From Photobacterium kishitanii (lineage in GTDB: Bacteria > Pseudomonadota > Gammaproteobacteria > Enterobacterales > Vibrionaceae), in contig NZ_PYON01000006.1 of assembly GCF_003026355.1 (NCBI RefSeq), positions 124,001-188,000 of the forward strand: 64,000 nucleotides of DNA. Reading direction: 5' to 3'. The notes below the pieces were generated by a model. That model had not been told where the DNA came from. It saw nothing but the letters and a program-made list of their open reading frames with translations, and ran no database searches. The translations under genes were made by a program, and so were the position numbers. Below, piece after piece: positions 52,201 to 63,154 of the stretch (position 1 is its first letter; each line of letters begins with the position of its first letter).

Positions 52201-53571
52201 ATGCGTAAAAAAAATCTTTTTCTTATTAGTGCATTAGCTTTAACTGTTAGTGCTCTTTTGTCACCAATCGCCGCTAATGCCGCATTACCAATAGCGGTAA
52301 ATAGTCAACCACTACCCAGTCTTGCTCCCATGCTTGAACAAGTAACGCCTGCTGTTGTGAGTATCGCAATTGAAGGCAAACAAGTTTCAAAGCAACAAAT
52401 TCCAGAAGCCTATCGCTTTTTCTTTGGCCCTAATTTTCCAGCCGAGCAAGTTCAAGAACGCCCTTTTCGTGGCTTAGGTTCTGGGGTTATTATTGATGCA
52501 GACAAAGGCTATATTGTTACCAACCAGCATGTTATCAATAACGCTGATAAAATAATGGTTCAACTTTATGATGGTAACGAAGTAACGGCGAAGTTGATTG
52601 GTAGTGATAAATTATCCGATATCGCCTTGCTACAAATCGATACTCCACAAAAACTAACGGCTATAAAATTAGCCAATTCTGATAAGTTACGTGTGGGGGA
52701 TTTTGCGATTGCAATTGGTAACCCTTTTGGCCTCGGGCAAACTGTCACCTCCGGTATTGTATCTGCGTTAGGGCGTAGTGGTTTAAACCTTGAAAACATA
52801 GAGAATTTCATTCAAACAGATGCCGCAATTAATAGTGGTAACTCTGGTGGCGCACTGATTAACCTTAATGGCGAACTGATCGGTATTAATACTGCAATAC
52901 TGGCTCCAGATAACGGTAACGTTGGAATTGGTTTTGCTATTCCTGCCAATATGGTGAACAACCTTACCGCGCAAATTATCAAATTTGGTCATGTGCAACG
53001 CGGTACATTAGGGGTACAAGGACGTGAACTGACCGCAGAATTAGCCAAAACATTTGGTTATGACACCAATCAGGGTGCGTTTGTAAACCAAGTAATGCCA
53101 AATTCTGCCGCACAAAAAGCAGGTCTAAAAGCAGGTGATATCATTACTACAGTTAATGGCAGTCCTATTCGTTCATTCAGTGAGTTACGCGCAAAAATAG
53201 CCACATTAGGTGCCGGTAAAACCCTGACACTGCAAGCGATGCGCAATGGTAAATTACAACAATTTACCGTCACTCTGAGTGCTAGCGCTGATAGTATCGT
53301 CAAAGCTGATGATCTTCACACTAGCTTAACTGGCGCCCAACTCACAAATGTTACTGTTAACGGTAAGGCCCGCGGCGTTGAAGTTAGCCAACTCACTAAA
53401 GGATCGTTAGCTGCACGTTCAGGACTACTCAAAGGTGACATTATTATTGGTCTCAATCGAACTGCAATTAATAACCTCGGCCAACTGCGTAAAGCTCTAG
53501 AGCATCCACCTAAAGTCATCGCGCTCGAAATTCAACGCAGTAATAATGTGCTGTATATTATCATTCGTTAG
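52201..53571 (+). CDS. degQ: periplasmic serine protease DegQ
   Basis: DegP/DegQ-family periplasmic protease and chaperone. 456 residues: signal peptide (cleavage after ANA, about residue 27), trypsin-like domain with triad His110, Asp140, Ser215 (NSGNSGGAL), and two PDZ domains (about 265-350 and 370-450). The short LA loop favours DegQ over DegP. degS follows after a terminator. Confidence 0.95.
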   Translation: MRKKNLFLISALALTVSALLSPIAANAALPIAVNSQPLPSLAPMLEQVTPAVVSIAIEGKQVSKQQIPEAYRFFFGPNFPAEQVQERPFRGLGSGVIIDADKGYIVTNQHVINNADKIMVQLYDGNEVTAKLIGSDKLSDIALLQIDTPQKLTAIKLANSDKLRVGDFAIAIGNPFGLGQTVTSGIVSALGRSGLNLENIENFIQTDAAINSGNSGGALINLNGELIGINTAILAPDNGNVGIGFAIPANMVNNLTAQIIKFGHVQRGTLGVQGRELTAELAKTFGYDTNQGAFVNQVMPNSAAQKAGLKAGDIITTVNGSPIRSFSELRAKIATLGAGKTLTLQAMRNGKLQQFTVTLSASADSIVKADDLHTSLTGAQLTNVTVNGKARGVEVSQLTKGSLAARSGLLKGDIIIGLNRTAINNLGQLRKALEHPPKVIALEIQRSNNVLYIIIR

Positions 53572-53651
53572 CCATAATTAGCGCTCACTGAGCTGATATT
53601 ACTGCTTGGCTTTAACGGTGATAATCAACGTCAAAGTTGGTCTCACTCCAG

Positions 53652-53681
53652 AGGGGTGCTATTCTGTTAGCACCTTTTTAT
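53652..53681 (+). terminator. intrinsic terminator between degQ and degS
   Basis: GGTGCTA (53655-53661) pairs with TAGCACC (53668-53674), followed by TTTTT. It lies about 85 bases after degQ, so degS may need its own promoter or depend on read-through. Confidence 0.75.
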
Positions 53682-53704
53682 TACCCATTTTATAAGGACT
53701 GTTA

Positions 53705-54781
53705 ATGCTGGCATTTATTGGTCGCTCTATTCTCCTCGGCCTTATCACTGCTATTATTGTGCTCATTGCCGTCCCTGATTTACGTCCGACGACGCCAGCG
53801 TCCTTATCATTACCCGATAGCGGTTCAACCCCACTTTCTTTTAATTATGCAGTTCGTCGTGCCTCGCCGGCAGTGGTTAATATTTATAATCGTCGTTATG
53901 ACAATAATAATAGTGAAGAGCGTGAATTACGTACCCAAGGGTTAGGATCTGGCGTTATCATGAGCGATAAAGGCTATATCGTTACTAACTACCATGTTGT
54001 TGCTCATGCTGATCAAATCATTGTGGCCTTACAGGATGGACGAGTACTCAATGCCCAATTAATTGGCTTAGATCAGCTCACTGATCTCGCAGTATTAAAA
54101 ATCAATGCCGATAACTTGCCAGTGATCCCGGTTAATCCCCAATATAAAGCTGCCGTGGGCGATGTGGTACTGGCAATAGGCAACCCTTATAACCTTGGCC
54201 AAACTACTACTTTTGGAATTATCTCAGCCACAGGACGCTCAGGCATGAGTTTCTACGGCCCCCAAGATTTCCTCCAAACAGATGCTGCAATTAATAAAGG
54301 CAATTCTGGTGGTGCATTAGTCAATACGCGTGGTGAATTAGTTGGCATTAACACTGCCTCTTTCCAACAAGCAACCAATATTGAAACTTATGGTATTTCG
54401 TTTGCGATTCCCTACCAGCTGACGATTAAGATCATGCAAAAATTGATTGCTGATGGGCGAGTTATTCGAGGTTGGATTGGTATTCAAGGTCGTGAAATCA
54501 ACCCGCTAATGGCACGACTTTATGACGTCGCTAAAGTCAATGGCATCATTGTTGATGGTCTAGATCCGACAGGCCCGGCATCAAAAGCAGGGTTTAAGAA
54601 AAATGATATCGTGATTGAGATAGCGGGTAAGGAAGTGACTAATGTACAAAGTGTACGTGATATCGTGACTGATATTCGTCCGGGTACCCATATTCAAGTG
54701 AAGATATTACGTAATGGCAAACCACTGATGATTCCCGTTACCGTTGCGAATAGGCCACCAATGGCTAACCCGCCTAAATAA
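53705..54781 (+). CDS. degS: inner-membrane serine protease DegS
   Basis: Site-1 protease that cleaves RseA when unfolded outer-membrane porins bind its PDZ domain, starting the sigma-E response. 358 residues: N-terminal membrane anchor (about 4-23), protease domain with His97, Asp127, Ser201, and one PDZ domain (about 255-345). Confidence 0.96.
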   Translation: MLAFIGRSILLGLITAIIVLIAVPDLRPTTPASLSLPDSGSTPLSFNYAVRRASPAVVNIYNRRYDNNNSEERELRTQGLGSGVIMSDKGYIVTNYHVVAHADQIIVALQDGRVLNAQLIGLDQLTDLAVLKINADNLPVIPVNPQYKAAVGDVVLAIGNPYNLGQTTTFGIISATGRSGMSFYGPQDFLQTDAAINKGNSGGALVNTRGELVGINTASFQQATNIETYGISFAIPYQLTIKIMQKLIADGRVIRGWIGIQGREINPLMARLYDVAKVNGIIVDGLDPTGPASKAGFKKNDIVIEIAGKEVTNVQSVRDIVTDIRPGTHIQVKILRNGKPLMIPVTVANRPPMANPPK

Positions 54782-54818
54782 GCGCCTATCACGGTACGAT
54801 TAACCAAAAAACAGCAAT

Positions 54819-54849
54819 AAAAAACCTCGCATGATGCGAGGTTTTTTTA
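54819..54849. terminator. bidirectional terminator between degS and murA
   Basis: AAACCTCGCAT and ATGCGAGGTTT pair, flanked by A and T runs; shared by convergent degS and murA. Confidence 0.9.
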
Positions 54850-54869
54850 TAGCTTGAAACGATGAGTGC

Positions 54870-56132
<1,263 letters not shown>

Positions 56133-56140
56133 TTAGCTCT

Positions 56141-56395
56141 CTATAACGACATTAATTTTTTATCACGCGCCCATTCTTCAGGCGTAAATGTTTTAATACT
56201 TAACGCGTGAATGTCGTTTGCTGCAATACGATCCATTAATGGACCATAAATTGTTTGTTGTTTTTTAACACGGCTCATGCCGTCAAATAAGGTACCCACT
56301 GCGATCACTTGGTAGTGGCTACCTTCACCTTTAACGATGATTTCATCAACGTCTAAAGCGCTTTCTAGAATTTGTTTAATTTCAGAGATTTCCAC
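56141..56395 (-). CDS. ibaG: BolA-family protein IbaG
   Basis: Small BolA-fold protein that interacts with monothiol glutaredoxins in Fe-S handling. 84 residues: [29 protein letters not shown] with the conserved His and loop. GTG start at 56395, with AGAGGA upstream. Between mlaB and murA, as in E. coli. Confidence 0.93.
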   Translation of the reverse strand: MEISEIKQILESALDVDEIIVKGEGSHYQVIAVGTLFDGMSRVKKQQTIYGPLMDRIAANDIHALSIKTFTPEEWARDKKLMSL

Positions 56396-56414
56396 AAGCT
56401 ATCCTCTCTACAGC

Positions 56415-56726
56415 TTACTCCATGCAAGCTGCTAACATTGGTTCGATATGGCTTAAGCGAAACAGCGTCTTAAGCTGCTGAGGTACATTATGTAACATCA
56501 CACCACTTCCCGCTTGCTCAAGTTGCTGGCACAAATGTAGCAACATTACCATGCCTGCGGAGTCAACTCGAGACAAGTCAGCAAGATCGATGGTTAAGCG
56601 CTTATTATGTGGCATCCATTGGTGTCTTTGACGCCAGAAATCAGGCACTGTGTCACGATCTAATACCCCTGACAAGTGGTATTGCCCTTCCGCAATGACC
56701 TGCCAACAAATCTTATCAACAGCCAT
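56415..56726 (-). CDS. mlaB: Mla system STAS-domain protein MlaB
   Basis: Cytoplasmic STAS protein that stabilises the MlaFE transporter. 103 residues. TIDLADLSRVDSAGMVMLLHLCQQ holds the Ser-Ala-Gly motif typical of STAS domains. Two bases after mlaC. Confidence 0.92.
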   Translation of the reverse strand: MAVDKICWQVIAEGQYHLSGVLDRDTVPDFWRQRHQWMPHNKRLTIDLADLSRVDSAGMVMLLHLCQQLEQAGSGVMLHNVPQQLKTLFRLSHIEPMLAACME

Positions 56727-56728
56727 GG

Positions 56729-57364
56729 TTAGTTGTTCTCTATTTGGATCGGTTTCGCCGCCAAATCACGTAAACTTTGCGTCACAGCATCAATACCTTT
56801 GGTACGTAGCTGACCGCTCCATTCACTTTGTTTAGTTGAAAGCATACTGACACCTTCAGCTACCATGTCAAATCCCTGCCATTCTTTGGTTTTTTTATTC
56901 AAACGTAATTTGAAATCAAGACGAATAGGCGGACGTTGTGGATCAACAATATCGACTCGAACAGAAATAATACTCCGATCAGCAGGTACTGGTTTTGGTG
57001 ATTCTAATTCAATTTTTTGATCAGTATATTGAGTAAGAACTTGTGCATACGACGCAACTAAGTAATCAGTAAAAGCAGCAGTAAATGCATCACGCTGCTC
57101 AGCAGTTGTATTACGTAAATTAGAGCCTAATACTTTGTAAGCAGCATAACGGGTATTAATATATGGTAATAACTCTTGCTTAACGATCAGTCGTAATTCT
57201 TCTGGGTTCGCTCTAATTTTTGTTTGTTCAGCTTTTAAGGTACCAAACAAATGTGCAGATACTTTATCCATCATTTGATAAGGGTTAGTCTGATCAATCG
57301 TCGCCGCTTGTGCTAGCATTGGTATTGCCAATAAACACAGCATTAAGCCTCGTACAAATTTCAT
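56729..57364 (-). CDS. mlaC: periplasmic phospholipid shuttle MlaC
   Basis: Carries phospholipids between the outer-membrane MlaA and the inner-membrane MlaFEDB complex. 211 residues with a signal peptide (MKFVRGLMLCLLAIPMLAQA) and a Tol_Tol_Ttg2 lipid-binding domain. I place the start at ATG 57364, with AGGAGAACC upstream, rather than 57379. Confidence 0.94.
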   Translation of the reverse strand: MKFVRGLMLCLLAIPMLAQAATIDQTNPYQMMDKVSAHLFGTLKAEQTKIRANPEELRLIVKQELLPYINTRYAAYKVLGSNLRNTTAEQRDAFTAAFTDYLVASYAQVLTQYTDQKIELESPKPVPADRSIISVRVDIVDPQRPPIRLDFKLRLNKKTKEWQGFDMVAEGVSMLSTKQSEWSGQLRTKGIDAVTQSLRDLAAKPIQIENN

Positions 57365-57378
57365 AGTGGTTCTCCTCA

Positions 57379-57855
57379 TTATTTCTTATCGCCGCCAAGG
57401 CTATACAGCACTTGACCAATCATATCTTCTAATACTAACGCGGATTTAGTGTCTTCAATTAAATCACCGTTATGTAGCATCTCAGTATCAGTATCTATAA
57501 ACCCAGGACGAATACCTAAGTACTGCTCACCCAATAACCCTGAGGTTAGGATCGACGCAGAGCTCGTTTCAGGGAAATAACCAAACTTTTTATTGATTTC
57601 TAAAGTCACAATCGGCACGTAAGTTTGCTTATCTAACGTAATCGCTGTTACTTCACCGACAGTAACACCACCAACCTTGACCGGTGAACGTACTTTCAAA
57701 CCACCAATATTGTCAAAATGGGCTTTGAGGGTATAAGTTTCTGTACTACCGAAACTTTGTACGTTAGCGACTTTAAACGCTAACACTAATAAGGCACTAA
57801 TGCCGGCTAGCATAAAAACGCCAACCCACAACTCTAATCGTCTATTTTGTTGCAT
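57379..57855 (-). CDS. mlaD: Mla MCE-domain protein MlaD
   Basis: Inner-membrane anchored MCE protein forming the hexameric lipid ring of the Mla importer. 158 residues: membrane anchor (LWVGVFMLAGISALLVLAF, about 9-27) and MCE domain (about 40-118, NIGGLKVRSPVKVGGVTVG). It is shorter than the E. coli protein at the C-terminus. Confidence 0.95.
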   Translation of the reverse strand: MQQNRRLELWVGVFMLAGISALLVLAFKVANVQSFGSTETYTLKAHFDNIGGLKVRSPVKVGGVTVGEVTAITLDKQTYVPIVTLEINKKFGYFPETSSASILTSGLLGEQYLGIRPGFIDTDTEMLHNGDLIEDTKSALVLEDMIGQVLYSLGGDKK

Positions 57856-57907
57856 TGTCTTTATCCATGTAATTTATGCCGTCGTATGCATGCGGCTAAG
57901 TGAATGT

Positions 57908-58690
57908 TTAGCTACCAAACATTAATGCTGTTAACACAAAATCAAGTCCCAGTACCGCCAATGATGAATTAACTACTGTACGAGTTGTTGCACGGCTGAT
58001 CCCCTCCGACGTGGGTACGGCATCATAACCATTAAAGACTGCAATCCAAGTTATCACGATGGCAAACACGACTGACTTGATAATGCTATTACCAATATCA
58101 GTACTGAAATCAACAGATGATTGCATCACTGACCAGAAGCTACCGTAATCAATGCCTTTCCAATCAACACCAACTAACTGTGCCCCCCAAAGTCCAATTA
58201 AAGAGAACATCAGTGCCAATAATGGCATTGAAATTACCCCCGCCCAAAAACGTGGTGCAATCACTCGACGTAGCGGATCGACGGCCATCATTTCCATGCT
58301 CGATAATTGTTCTGTGGTTTTCATCAGTCCAATTTCAGCGGTCAATGCTGAGCCTGCTCGACCTGCAAATAACAAGGCTGTGACCACAGGCCCCAATTCA
58401 CGCAGTAATGATAATGCCACCATTTGCCCAAGGCTAGTTTCGGCACCATAACCCGCTAGCACCAAATAACCTTGAAGGCTTAACACCATACCGATAAATA
58501 ATCCCGAGACTAAAATAATCGCCATTGATAACACCCCAACTGAATACAGTTGTTTGATTAATAATGGCAACATTTTTTTCGGTTGTGGCTTACACACTAA
58601 CGCGCCATATAACATCAAGCTTGCACGCCCGCATGCTTGACACTTTTCAATGGTCGCTCGTCCCAATCGGGAAATAGCATCAATAATCAT
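57908..58690 (-). CDS. mlaE: Mla permease MlaE
   Basis: Permease of the phospholipid ABC transporter. 260 residues from ATG 58690, equal to the E. coli length. [26 protein letters not shown] and [16 protein letters not shown] are family blocks; about five membrane helices. The frame is open to a GTG at 58747 and an ATG at 58729, which would reduce the gap to mlaF but add residues without family match. Confidence 0.94.
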   Translation of the reverse strand: MIIDAISRLGRATIEKCQACGRASLMLYGALVCKPQPKKMLPLLIKQLYSVGVLSMAIILVSGLFIGMVLSLQGYLVLAGYGAETSLGQMVALSLLRELGPVVTALLFAGRAGSALTAEIGLMKTTEQLSSMEMMAVDPLRRVIAPRFWAGVISMPLLALMFSLIGLWGAQLVGVDWKGIDYGSFWSVMQSSVDFSTDIGNSIIKSVVFAIVITWIAVFNGYDAVPTSEGISRATTRTVVNSSLAVLGLDFVLTALMFGS

Positions 58691-58750
58691 TTTTTGCTCA
58701 TATTCTTTGTTGTAATAGACTGATGCCATAACGACTATCAGAACCACACA

Positions 58751-59551
58751 TTAACCAAACAAATCATCACTTAATGGCTGTGCTGGAAATTGAAACGGCA
58801 CTGGACCATCCGCATCACCATCTAAAAATTGACGTACCTGAGGATTAGTATCTGCACGTAATTGATTCGGTGTCCCACTGCCAATGATCTTAGCACCGGA
58901 GAGAATATACACATGATCAGCAATGCTCATCACTTCAGGCACATCGTGCGATACAATTACTGAAGTAATATTTAATGCTTGATTAAGATCGCGGATTAAT
59001 TTGACCAATACACCCATAGTAATCGGATCTTGACCAACAAAAGGTTCATCGTACATCATCAAATCAGGATCAAGCGCAATCGCACGAGCCAATGCAGCTC
59101 GACGTGCCATACCACCAGATAACTCATTGGGCATTAATTGTGCCGCACCACGTAACCCTACCGCTTCTAATTTTAAGAGCACTAAGGTGCGTAGCAAATC
59201 TTCAGGTAACTGTGCGTGTTCACGTAATGGAAACGCGACATTATCGAATACTGTCATATCAGTAAATAATGCCCCTGATTGAAATAGCATACTCATTCGT
59301 TTACGCGCTTGATAAAGTTCACTGCGACGTAATGTTGGTATATTCCATTGATCAAACCACACCTCACCACTATCAGGCGCAATCTGACCGCCAATTAAAC
59401 GTAATAAGGTGGTTTTGCCGATCCCTGACGGCCCCATAATCGCGGTAACTTTTCCGCGTGGAATATCAAGGCTAATATCATCAAAAATAACTCGACTTCC
59501 TCGAGAGAAGCTCATATTTTTAATCGAAACAAGTACATCATCATTGAGCAT
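58751..59551 (-). CDS. mlaF: Mla ABC transporter ATPase MlaF
   Basis: ATPase of the phospholipid transporter that keeps outer-membrane lipid asymmetry. 266 residues: Walker A GPSGIGKTTLLRLIGG (about 39-54), signature NELSGGMARRAALARA, Walker B PDLMMYDEPFVGQDP, and switch His in VSHDVPE. First gene of mlaFEDCB-ibaG-murA. Confidence 0.96.
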   Translation of the reverse strand: MLNDDVLVSIKNMSFSRGSRVIFDDISLDIPRGKVTAIMGPSGIGKTTLLRLIGGQIAPDSGEVWFDQWNIPTLRRSELYQARKRMSMLFQSGALFTDMTVFDNVAFPLREHAQLPEDLLRTLVLLKLEAVGLRGAAQLMPNELSGGMARRAALARAIALDPDLMMYDEPFVGQDPITMGVLVKLIRDLNQALNITSVIVSHDVPEVMSIADHVYILSGAKIIGSGTPNQLRADTNPQVRQFLDGDADGPVPFQFPAQPLSDDLFG

Positions 59552-60080
59552 TATGTTTACGTTACCTCTAGCTAACTAGCTTGCGTAAGCGATGAATATT
59601 GATGTTATCTGACACAATCGTGCTTCATACCTCTTCATAATAAACATCTGAAAAACAATCAGTAGGTATTATAAAAATAGAGCGCCGATGATAGGAGGAA
59701 TTAACTATCAACTCAACCTAAGCGCGGTATTATCACGCTTTAATGGTGGATTTTTATCAAAAATAAAACATTTACCATAAAAACGGCACTAACAGCACGA
59801 TTTCAGCCTAAAACAAATCATAGCGATTGTAATTTTGACACAATAAAACATCGTTTTAATAGTGTAAATAGTCAAACTGCTATTTCTCGCCTCAATTGGT
59901 TGTGATTCAGCGATGGTTTACCAAGATCGTTACTATAAAACCGCCTCAAGATGATAATTAGTATTGGCTTATGCTTCCCTTTTGCATGAGTTAACGTCAA
60001 AATTAGCAACTCAAATTGGAAATATTTCATCAATTGACTGAAATTCGCTCTTTAGCGAGTCGTACTGAAAAGGAATTAAC
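59552..60080. other. mlaF/yrbG divergent spacer
   Basis: 529 bp, AT-rich, non-coding, the longest spacer in the window. It must carry promoters for both directions. A perfect -35 TTGACA lies at 59835-59840 on the plus strand, but the -10 16-17 bases on (TAATAG) is poor. GGAGGAATTAACT at 59695-59707 looks like a ribosome site, yet no start follows. No terminator-like hairpin or repeat was found. Confidence 0.4.
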
Positions 60081-61040
60081 ATGCTAGAAGCCATTGTGTT
60101 GCTCTGTATCGGATTAGCTTTACTGGTTTGGAGTGCCGATAGATTGGTATATGGTGCGGCGGCACTAGCAAAAAATTTTGGTGTTGCGCCACTAGTTATT
60201 GGTATGACAATTCTAGCTATGGGATCATCTGCACCAGAAATGATGGTATCGGCTACCGCAGCCCTTGCTGATAAAACCGATACTGCAGTTGGTAACGTGT
60301 TAGGTTCAAATATTGCCAATATCGCGTTAATTCTCGGTATCACCGCAATAATCAAACCATTGTGCATAAGTTCAACCATTATTCGCCGCGAACTACCAAT
60401 AATGCTTGGGGTTACGGTTATCGCCGGTGCTGTTCTATGGGATAATTATTTAAGCCGTAATGAAGGTATTATCTTAGCAGTACTGTTTGGCCTGTTCTTA
60501 ATCGTAATGCTAAAAATCAGTCGTGGCAGTAAAAGTGATCCTTTAGTTGAAGAACAACAAGCAGATATTCCAACTGGGGTGACTAATACTAAGGCTATTA
60601 TTTGGGTTTTTATTGGCTTAGGTCTCTTATTATACTCTTCAGACATGGTGGTTGAGTCAGCAGTTACTATCGCTAAATACTTCGGCATGAGTGATTTAGT
60701 GATTGGCTTAACGATTATTGCTGTCGGTACCAGCTTACCTGAACTTGCCGCCTCAATTGCGAGTGTCTTTAAGGGCGAAGATGATATGGCAGTTGGTAAT
60801 ATTATCGGCTCCAATATTTTTAATATCTTAGCGGTAATGGGCATTCCCGGATTACTGAATCCATCCGCATTAAGTCCACTGGCTATGAGCCGTGACTTTT
60901 ATGTTATGTTGGCTATTTCAATTTTATTACTGCTAATGGCACTCGGAAAACGACGCCAAATTAGTCGTATTGAAGGCGGAATATTAGTGGTTTGCTTTAT
61001 TGCTTATCAAGCATTCTTGTTTCTAAATATTGCCGCATAA
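60081..61040 (+). CDS. yrbG: calcium/sodium antiporter family protein (YrbG)
   Basis: Inner-membrane cation/Ca2+ exchanger homologue. 319 residues, two inverted halves of about five helices, each with an alpha repeat: GMTILAMGSSAPEMMVS ... VGNVLGSNIANIALILG and GLTIIAVGTSLPELAAS ... VGNIIGSNIFNILAVMG. The Glu/Asn ion-binding residues are intact. AAGGA precedes the ATG. First gene of the yrbG-kdsD-lptCAB run. Confidence 0.95.
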   Translation: MLEAIVLLCIGLALLVWSADRLVYGAAALAKNFGVAPLVIGMTILAMGSSAPEMMVSATAALADKTDTAVGNVLGSNIANIALILGITAIIKPLCISSTIIRRELPIMLGVTVIAGAVLWDNYLSRNEGIILAVLFGLFLIVMLKISRGSKSDPLVEEQQADIPTGVTNTKAIIWVFIGLGLLLYSSDMVVESAVTIAKYFGMSDLVIGLTIIAVGTSLPELAASIASVFKGEDDMAVGNIIGSNIFNILAVMGIPGLLNPSALSPLAMSRDFYVMLAISILLLLMALGKRRQISRIEGGILVVCFIAYQAFLFLNIAA

Positions 61041-61054
61041 AGGAGTTTTTTCTG

Positions 61055-62026
61055 ATGTCTGGTCAATTTGATTTTTGCAGCTATGGTAAAAAGGTACTCG
61101 ATACTGAGTTACAAGCCCTTGAAAAAATCCGTCATTATATTGATAGCAGCTTTAGCCAAGCTTGTGAGTTAATCTTACATTGCCAAGGGAAAGTTATCGT
61201 GATGGGGATGGGGAAATCAGGTCACATTGGGCGAAAAATAGCAGCAACATTGGCCAGCACAGGAACCCCTGCTTTCTTTGTTCACCCTGGTGAAGCCAGC
61301 CATGGTGACTTAGGTATGATTAAAAAAAATGATGTCGTGATTGCGATTTCTAATTCAGGCGAAGCGACTGAAATCCTCGCTTTATTGCCCGTCATTAAAC
61401 GGCTTGGTATTGCAATGATCAGCGTAACAGGTAAACCCGAATCTAGTATGGCAAAAATGGCACAAGTGCATCTTCAAGTAACGGTAGATAAAGAAGCTTG
61501 CCCACTAAATCTAGCGCCAACCTCTAGTACTACAGCCACGCTGGTTATGGGTGATGCGGTCGCAATTGCAGTTATGGAAGCGCGCGGCTTTACTGCTGAT
61601 GATTTTGCACTTTCTCACCCTGGCGGGGCGTTAGGTCGCAAATTATTACTTCGCATTGCAGATGTTATGCATAGTGGCGAGTTGCTACCTATGATTGAGG
61701 AGCATGCCAGCATCAAAGATGCATTGTTAGAAATATCACACAAAGGCTTAGGCATGACGGCAATTGTTGATCATAACCAACAATTACGTGGTATTTTTAC
61801 TGACGGTGATTTACGACGCTTACTGGATAATCATGTTGATATTCACAACACCAGTATTGGTACAGTGATGTCGACTAACCCACGAACTATTTCGCCACAA
61901 CTATTAGCCGCAGAAGGGCTAAAATTAATGGAAGATAACAAAATTAATGGCTTATTGGTGACCGAAAATAACCAATTAGTTGGGGCGCTAAATATGCACG
62001 ATTTACTTAAAGCCGGCGTCATGTAA
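61055..62026 (+). CDS. kdsD: D-arabinose 5-phosphate isomerase
   Basis: Converts ribulose 5-phosphate to arabinose 5-phosphate for Kdo synthesis. 323 residues: SIS domain with GMGKSGHIGRKIAATLASTG, and two CBS domains (about 205-260 and 272-323). I start at ATG 61055 (MSGQFDF) with AAGGAG upstream; the frame is open earlier inside yrbG. In E. coli kdsC follows; here lptC follows after 68 bases. Confidence 0.96.
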   Translation: MSGQFDFCSYGKKVLDTELQALEKIRHYIDSSFSQACELILHCQGKVIVMGMGKSGHIGRKIAATLASTGTPAFFVHPGEASHGDLGMIKKNDVVIAISNSGEATEILALLPVIKRLGIAMISVTGKPESSMAKMAQVHLQVTVDKEACPLNLAPTSSTTATLVMGDAVAIAVMEARGFTADDFALSHPGGALGRKLLLRIADVMHSGELLPMIEEHASIKDALLEISHKGLGMTAIVDHNQQLRGIFTDGDLRRLLDNHVDIHNTSIGTVMSTNPRTISPQLLAAEGLKLMEDNKINGLLVTENNQLVGALNMHDLLKAGVM

Positions 62027-62094
62027 CGCTATTATAAAGCGTATACCTATTTAGAAACTATCGGTAACATCTAAGACAATAAAGGCTTAAGTCT
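62027..62094 (+). other. kdsD-lptC junction lacking kdsC
   Basis: 68 bases with no gene or remnant. In E. coli the Kdo-8-phosphate phosphatase gene kdsC occupies this place. GCTATTATAAAGC at 62029-62041 is a small hairpin. A start site or promoter for lptC could lie here. Confidence 0.7.
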
Positions 62095-62658
62095 ATGACT
62101 TTTAAAAAGCTACTCTATGTACTGCTAATGATTATATGTGCATGGCTCAGCTACTATCTACTTGAACAACATTGGCGACAAGATGTCCAAGTAACACCTA
62201 ATGACGAAAAACCGATGTTTATTGGTAATAAAGTCAGTAACACTAGTTTCAATTTGAAAGGCGTACGCCAATATCAAATTGATGCTGAGCACCTTGAGCA
62301 TTTCAACGTTAGTGGTATCACTACGTTCACTAAACCAGTGCTATGGGTATTTAAGCAAGGTCAAAATGCTGAGTGGCGAGTAAGTGCTAACAACGCCAAA
62401 CTAGAGTCAGATAAAATCTTACACCTTCAAGGTAATGTGCGTATTTTTAACTTATTACCTGATTCAGATATTCAGGTTATTAAAACAAATAATCTACGCT
62501 TAAATTTAGTTAATAAAGATTTTGATACCAATGATCATGTCACAATCAATGGCCCTGTTTTTCAAAATGAAGGCGATGGCATGAAAGGTAATATGGATCG
62601 TAATGTGGCAACTCTCTTAAAAAATGTAAAAGGTAGATATGAACCGACTAAAAATTAG
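62095..62658 (+). CDS. lptC: LPS export protein LptC
   Basis: Bitopic inner-membrane component that receives LPS from LptBFG and passes it to LptA. 187 residues: N-terminal membrane helix (LLYVLLMIICAWLSYYLL, about 6-23) and a periplasmic beta-jellyroll. It overlaps lptA by 20 bases. Confidence 0.94.
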   Translation: MTFKKLLYVLLMIICAWLSYYLLEQHWRQDVQVTPNDEKPMFIGNKVSNTSFNLKGVRQYQIDAEHLEHFNVSGITTFTKPVLWVFKQGQNAEWRVSANNAKLESDKILHLQGNVRIFNLLPDSDIQVIKTNNLRLNLVNKDFDTNDHVTINGPVFQNEGDGMKGNMDRNVATLLKNVKGRYEPTKN

Positions 62659-63145
62659 TACTCTACTATGCTTGTTGTGTATCAGTGCACCAACATGGGC
62701 TATGAAAAGTGATACCAAGCAACCCATTTATATTGATTCAGACAGTCAACAAGTTGATATGCCGAATAATATTGTCACTTTTATCGGTAATGTTAAGTTG
62801 CGCCAAGGTACGATTGATATTCGCGCCAATAAAGTCGTTGTGACTCAACCAAATGCTAAATCCAAGCAGCAAACGATCATGGCATATGGAAAACCGGCAA
62901 CTTTCCATCAAATAATGGAAGACGGTAAACCTCTTGATGGTGAAGCGCTTACGATGCACTATGAAACAGCGACTGAACGCCTAAAAATGACAGGAAAAGC
63001 TCAACTTAATCAAGACGGTAGCAATATTAAAGGTAATATCATCACCTACAATATTCGTGACCAACGCCTAGTAGCAGAAAGCGGCAACAAAGAGCGTGTC
63101 ACCACGGTGATACTACCAAGTCAATTAAACAATAATAAGAAATAA
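62639..63145 (+). CDS. lptA: LPS export periplasmic bridge protein LptA
   Basis: Forms the periplasmic bridge between LptC and LptD. 168 residues with a signal peptide (cleaved after TWA, about residue 21) and an OstA-like beta-jellyroll (DSDSQQVDMPNNIVTFIGNVKLRQG). Its start lies within the end of lptC. Confidence 0.95.
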   Translation: MNRLKISTLLCLLCISAPTWAMKSDTKQPIYIDSDSQQVDMPNNIVTFIGNVKLRQGTIDIRANKVVVTQPNAKSKQQTIMAYGKPATFHQIMEDGKPLDGEALTMHYETATERLKMTGKAQLNQDGSNIKGNIITYNIRDQRLVAESGNKERVTTVILPSQLNNNKK

Positions 63146-63154
63146 ACATCATTT

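Noticed and set aside
62027-62094. A frameshifted or truncated kdsC remnant
   Set aside because: Only 68 bases are present, with no HAD motif (DxDG) in any frame; the gene is absent rather than broken.
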